From contig NZ_VNIK02000004.1 of assembly GCF_007785775.2 (NCBI RefSeq), positions 204,914 to 268,913 of the forward strand: 64,000 nt of DNA. The letters are read 5' to 3'. This document shows positions 61,854-64,000 of the stretch, one piece after another (the stretch's first letter is position 1; every line of letters starts with the position of its first letter). Position numbers and translations under genes: made by a program. The DNA comes from Flagellimonas hadalis (GTDB taxonomy: Bacteria > Bacteroidota > Bacteroidia > Flavobacteriales > Flavobacteriaceae). Under the pieces are notes generated by a model that had not been told where the DNA came from, searched no databases, and was given only the letters and a program-made list of their open reading frames with translations.

Positions 61854-63902
61854 ATGAAATTTCTGATTTTTACCCTACTCTTTTTATTGGGGCATACTTT
61901 ATCCGCACAACAAGACTCCCTCCCTCCCCAAAAAGAGGTGGATTCCATAAAAGTGGCACCAGCTGACGCATTGGGGGTAAAACAAATGGATTCTGTACGG
62001 ATAGATTCCACAAGGACAACAAAGCCAAAATTGAAAAGTGGTCCGCCACAGACCTTGCAAACAGACTCTGTTTCCATAAAGGATTATAAGCTCATTTCAT
62101 ACCAGAGGGATACCACTTCCTTGGATACCACACTCACCATTCGTAAGGAATACAAGTACAACTACCTTCGAAAAGACGATTTTGAACTCATGCCCTTTGC
62201 CAATATGGGGCAACAGTACAATGAGCTGGGCAGGGATTTCTCGACTGTTTCATACTATCCAAGGATCGGGGCCGAGGCAAAGAACATGGGTTATTTTGAA
62301 AAGGAAGACATTACCTATTATAATGTCCCTACCCCTATGACGGAGCTCATGTTCAAGACAACAATGGAACAGGGGCAGTTTTTGGATGCGTTGCTCACAT
62401 TCAATCTATCTAGAAAGTTCAACGCGTCCATAGCGTATACAGGATTTCGTTCCTTGGGAAAATATAGGTATGAGCAGGCCCAGGATGGCAAGTTCAGGGT
62501 CACGTTCAATTACGAGACCCAAAATGGAAGATATGGTCTTAGGGGGCATATTGCCGCGCAGGAACTCGAAGATGAGGAGAGTGGAGGGCTACTGGATAGA
62601 AGCCAGTTTGAAGATGGAGAGGACGATTTTCAGGATCGGGCAAGAATCGATCTTCGCTACACCAATGCCGAGAACCGTATACTGGGCAAGCGCTATTTTT
62701 TCGATCATAAGCTCAAACTGGTCAACCATAAAAAGGATTCCACCGATACGGACCCCACAACTTTGGCCCTAGGCCATGAATTTGCCTATGAGACCAAGCT
62801 CTACGATTTTGTCCAAACGACCCCGCACATTTCCCTTGGGGAAGATCCCTTCCAAGTGCCTATTGAGGATAGGGCAAGATTAAAGACCATGTACAACAAG
62901 GGGAGTGTGGAATTTTCGAACAAGACCTTGGGGAAATTGTCCGGGAATATTGCCCTATACAATTACAACTATTATTTCAACAGTTTGCTGATTACCGAAG
63001 AGGAAACCATCCAGAACAAATTGGATGGACAGGAAATATCGGTCGGTGGGGCCTACTCCAATAGGATAGGGCCTTTGTTTTTGAAAGGAAATATCAATTA
63101 CACAGTTTCGGGTGAGCTTACGGGCAATAACTTTGACGGAATGGCCCGTTACAGGATAAATGATGATTATGTCATTACAGGCGCTATAAATGTATCCTCG
63201 CGCATGCCCAATTTTAACTACCTGCTGTACCAAAGTGATTACAGAAACTTCAATTGGCAGAACAATGACACTTTTGAAAACATAAGGGCCAAGACCATCA
63301 AATTCAGTTTCGAAACAAAGAACTACGGACTTTTGGAGGGACAGTACAGTACTCTGGGCAATTATACCTATTTCGCTTCAACGGCCACGCAGGAGCAAAT
63401 GGACAATGCGCAGGAAACGGCATTCGTGCGACCGTTTCAAGAATCCGGTACGGTGAACCACCTAAAATTGAAATACACCAAGGAGCTCAAATGGCGTAAG
63501 TGGGCACTCATGAACACGGTCATGTACCAGAATGTTACACAAGACAACCAGGTGTTGAACCTGCCCGAATTGGTGACAAGGAACACACTATATTTTTCCA
63601 GTGATGTGTTCAAAAAGGCGATGTTCTTGCAGACAGGCATCACCTTCAAATATTTTACCGCCTACAATATGGACGCCTACAATCCATTGTTGGGGGAGTT
63701 TTACATACAGAACAATGAAGAATTTGGTGCATATCCGTTATTGGATGTTTTTATAAATGCCAAAGTGCGGCAAACAAGGATTTATTTGAAGGCGGAACAT
63801 CTGAATTCCATCTTTTCCGAGCCCAATTATTATTCTGCGCCCAACTACCCCTATCGTGATTTTGTGATACGATTTGGATTGGTTTGGAATTTCTTTTCAT
63901 AA
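61854..63902 (+). CDS. Putative porin
   Basis: 682 aa from the ATG at 61854 (MKFLIFTLLFLLGHTLSAQ signal), preferred over an ATG seven codons upstream. A Pro/Ser/Asp-rich stretch to residue about 70, then an extended beta-barrel pattern with repeated aromatic-ended strands (KYNYLRKDDFELMPFAN, YTGFRSLGKYRYEQAQDGKF, NFNYLLYQSDYRNFNW) and last strand ending in Phe (FGLVWNFF). Matches the flavobacterial 'putative porin' family. The last 98 nt after it show no feature. Confidence 0.85.
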   Translation: MKFLIFTLLFLLGHTLSAQQDSLPPQKEVDSIKVAPADALGVKQMDSVRIDSTRTTKPKLKSGPPQTLQTDSVSIKDYKLISYQRDTTSLDTTLTIRKEYKYNYLRKDDFELMPFANMGQQYNELGRDFSTVSYYPRIGAEAKNMGYFEKEDITYYNVPTPMTELMFKTTMEQGQFLDALLTFNLSRKFNASIAYTGFRSLGKYRYEQAQDGKFRVTFNYETQNGRYGLRGHIAAQELEDEESGGLLDRSQFEDGEDDFQDRARIDLRYTNAENRILGKRYFFDHKLKLVNHKKDSTDTDPTTLALGHEFAYETKLYDFVQTTPHISLGEDPFQVPIEDRARLKTMYNKGSVEFSNKTLGKLSGNIALYNYNYYFNSLLITEEETIQNKLDGQEISVGGAYSNRIGPLFLKGNINYTVSGELTGNNFDGMARYRINDDYVITGAINVSSRMPNFNYLLYQSDYRNFNWQNNDTFENIRAKTIKFSFETKNYGLLEGQYSTLGNYTYFASTATQEQMDNAQETAFVRPFQESGTVNHLKLKYTKELKWRKWALMNTVMYQNVTQDNQVLNLPELVTRNTLYFSSDVFKKAMFLQTGITFKYFTAYNMDAYNPLLGEFYIQNNEEFGAYPLLDVFINAKVRQTRIYLKAEHLNSIFSEPNYYSAPNYPYRDFVIRFGLVWNFFS

Positions 63903-64000
63903 AAATTTTAGTGTTCTGGATAATGTCAATGTTGAAAAACAAGCACTTACATTTTTATGGAATTTTATTTCAAAAAAATACTGTAAAACATTTTGTGGAG

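Noticed and set aside
1..64000. CRISPR arrays, tRNA and rRNA genes
   Set aside because: No regular repeat-spacer structure, tRNA cloverleaf or rRNA sequence was seen; the heptamer arrays are continuous tandem repeats and not CRISPR.

Overview
The window is chromosomal DNA of a Bacteroidota bacterium, almost certainly a marine member of the Flavobacteriaceae; an Allomuricauda/Muricauda-like genus is my guess from protein style, not a proof. The signs are a SusC/SusD pair, several TonB-dependent receptors, many lineage-typical lipoproteins and DUF families (DUF4230, DUF6607, DUF4136, GSCFA, DUF3307/SatD), very few Shine-Dalgarno-like leaders, and repeated TANNTTTG boxes, the Bacteroidota -7 promoter element, ahead of genes. 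Most of the window has ordinary balanced base composition. Two stretches, 17.4-20.7 kb and 45.7-51.7 kb, are visibly richer in A+T.

Layout. 1-5 kb: the end of an outer-membrane barrel receptor, then a minus-strand operon (M23 peptidase, MerR regulator, LemA, two TPM-domain proteins). 5-9.2 kb: alaS, GSCFA protein and DUF4230 protein, head to tail. 9.3-13.6 kb: a gluzincin peptidase, a long aromatic amino acid hydroxylase, a DUF4136 lipoprotein and an unlisted small DUF5522 gene. 13.8-17.4 kb: a small HExxH membrane protein, a PLP deaminase, a glucosaminidase with LysM, REP-like palindromes and hemL. 17.4-20.7 kb: an AT-rich putative defence island with a tightly coupled TIR - SLATT - TIR operon and an upstream NDT/TIR-fold protein; I consider this the most exciting part. 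20.8-24 kb: two AsmA/DUF748-like proteins and a cysteine-less ArsC-like protein, bordered by heptanucleotide repeat arrays.

24-29.5 kb is a haem/iron acquisition locus (HmuY, TonB receptor, divergent DUF6607 and FMN-binding protein). 29.5-30.9 kb holds DUF3307 and a SatD-like regulator with a very regular upstream array of half-sites spaced 14 nt. 31-37.3 kb: Spy-like protein, large zinc metalloprotease, an acidic secreted repeat protein, a possible small RNA and a DASS anion transporter. 37.5-45.7 kb: TonB receptor, lysS, thioredoxin-like protein, membrane-anchored LuxR-type regulator, Pmp3 peptide, lipoprotein, lipB.

45.9-51.7 kb looks like an imported potassium module: a KdpD-like kinase broken by a one-base frameshift, a KdpE-like regulator, two small proteins, TrkH, TrkA and an outer-membrane barrel. 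KdpE-style direct repeats (TTTACA-N5-TTTATA type) precede the kinase gene and follow the regulator gene, so a Kdp-type switch seems to drive a Trk-type transporter. 51.8-63.9 kb: a TapB/DUF3108-like protein, OmpA-family protein, large lipoprotein, rnhB, a SusC/SusD pair and a putative porin.

All calls come from reading the sequence and recalling families; no database search was run.
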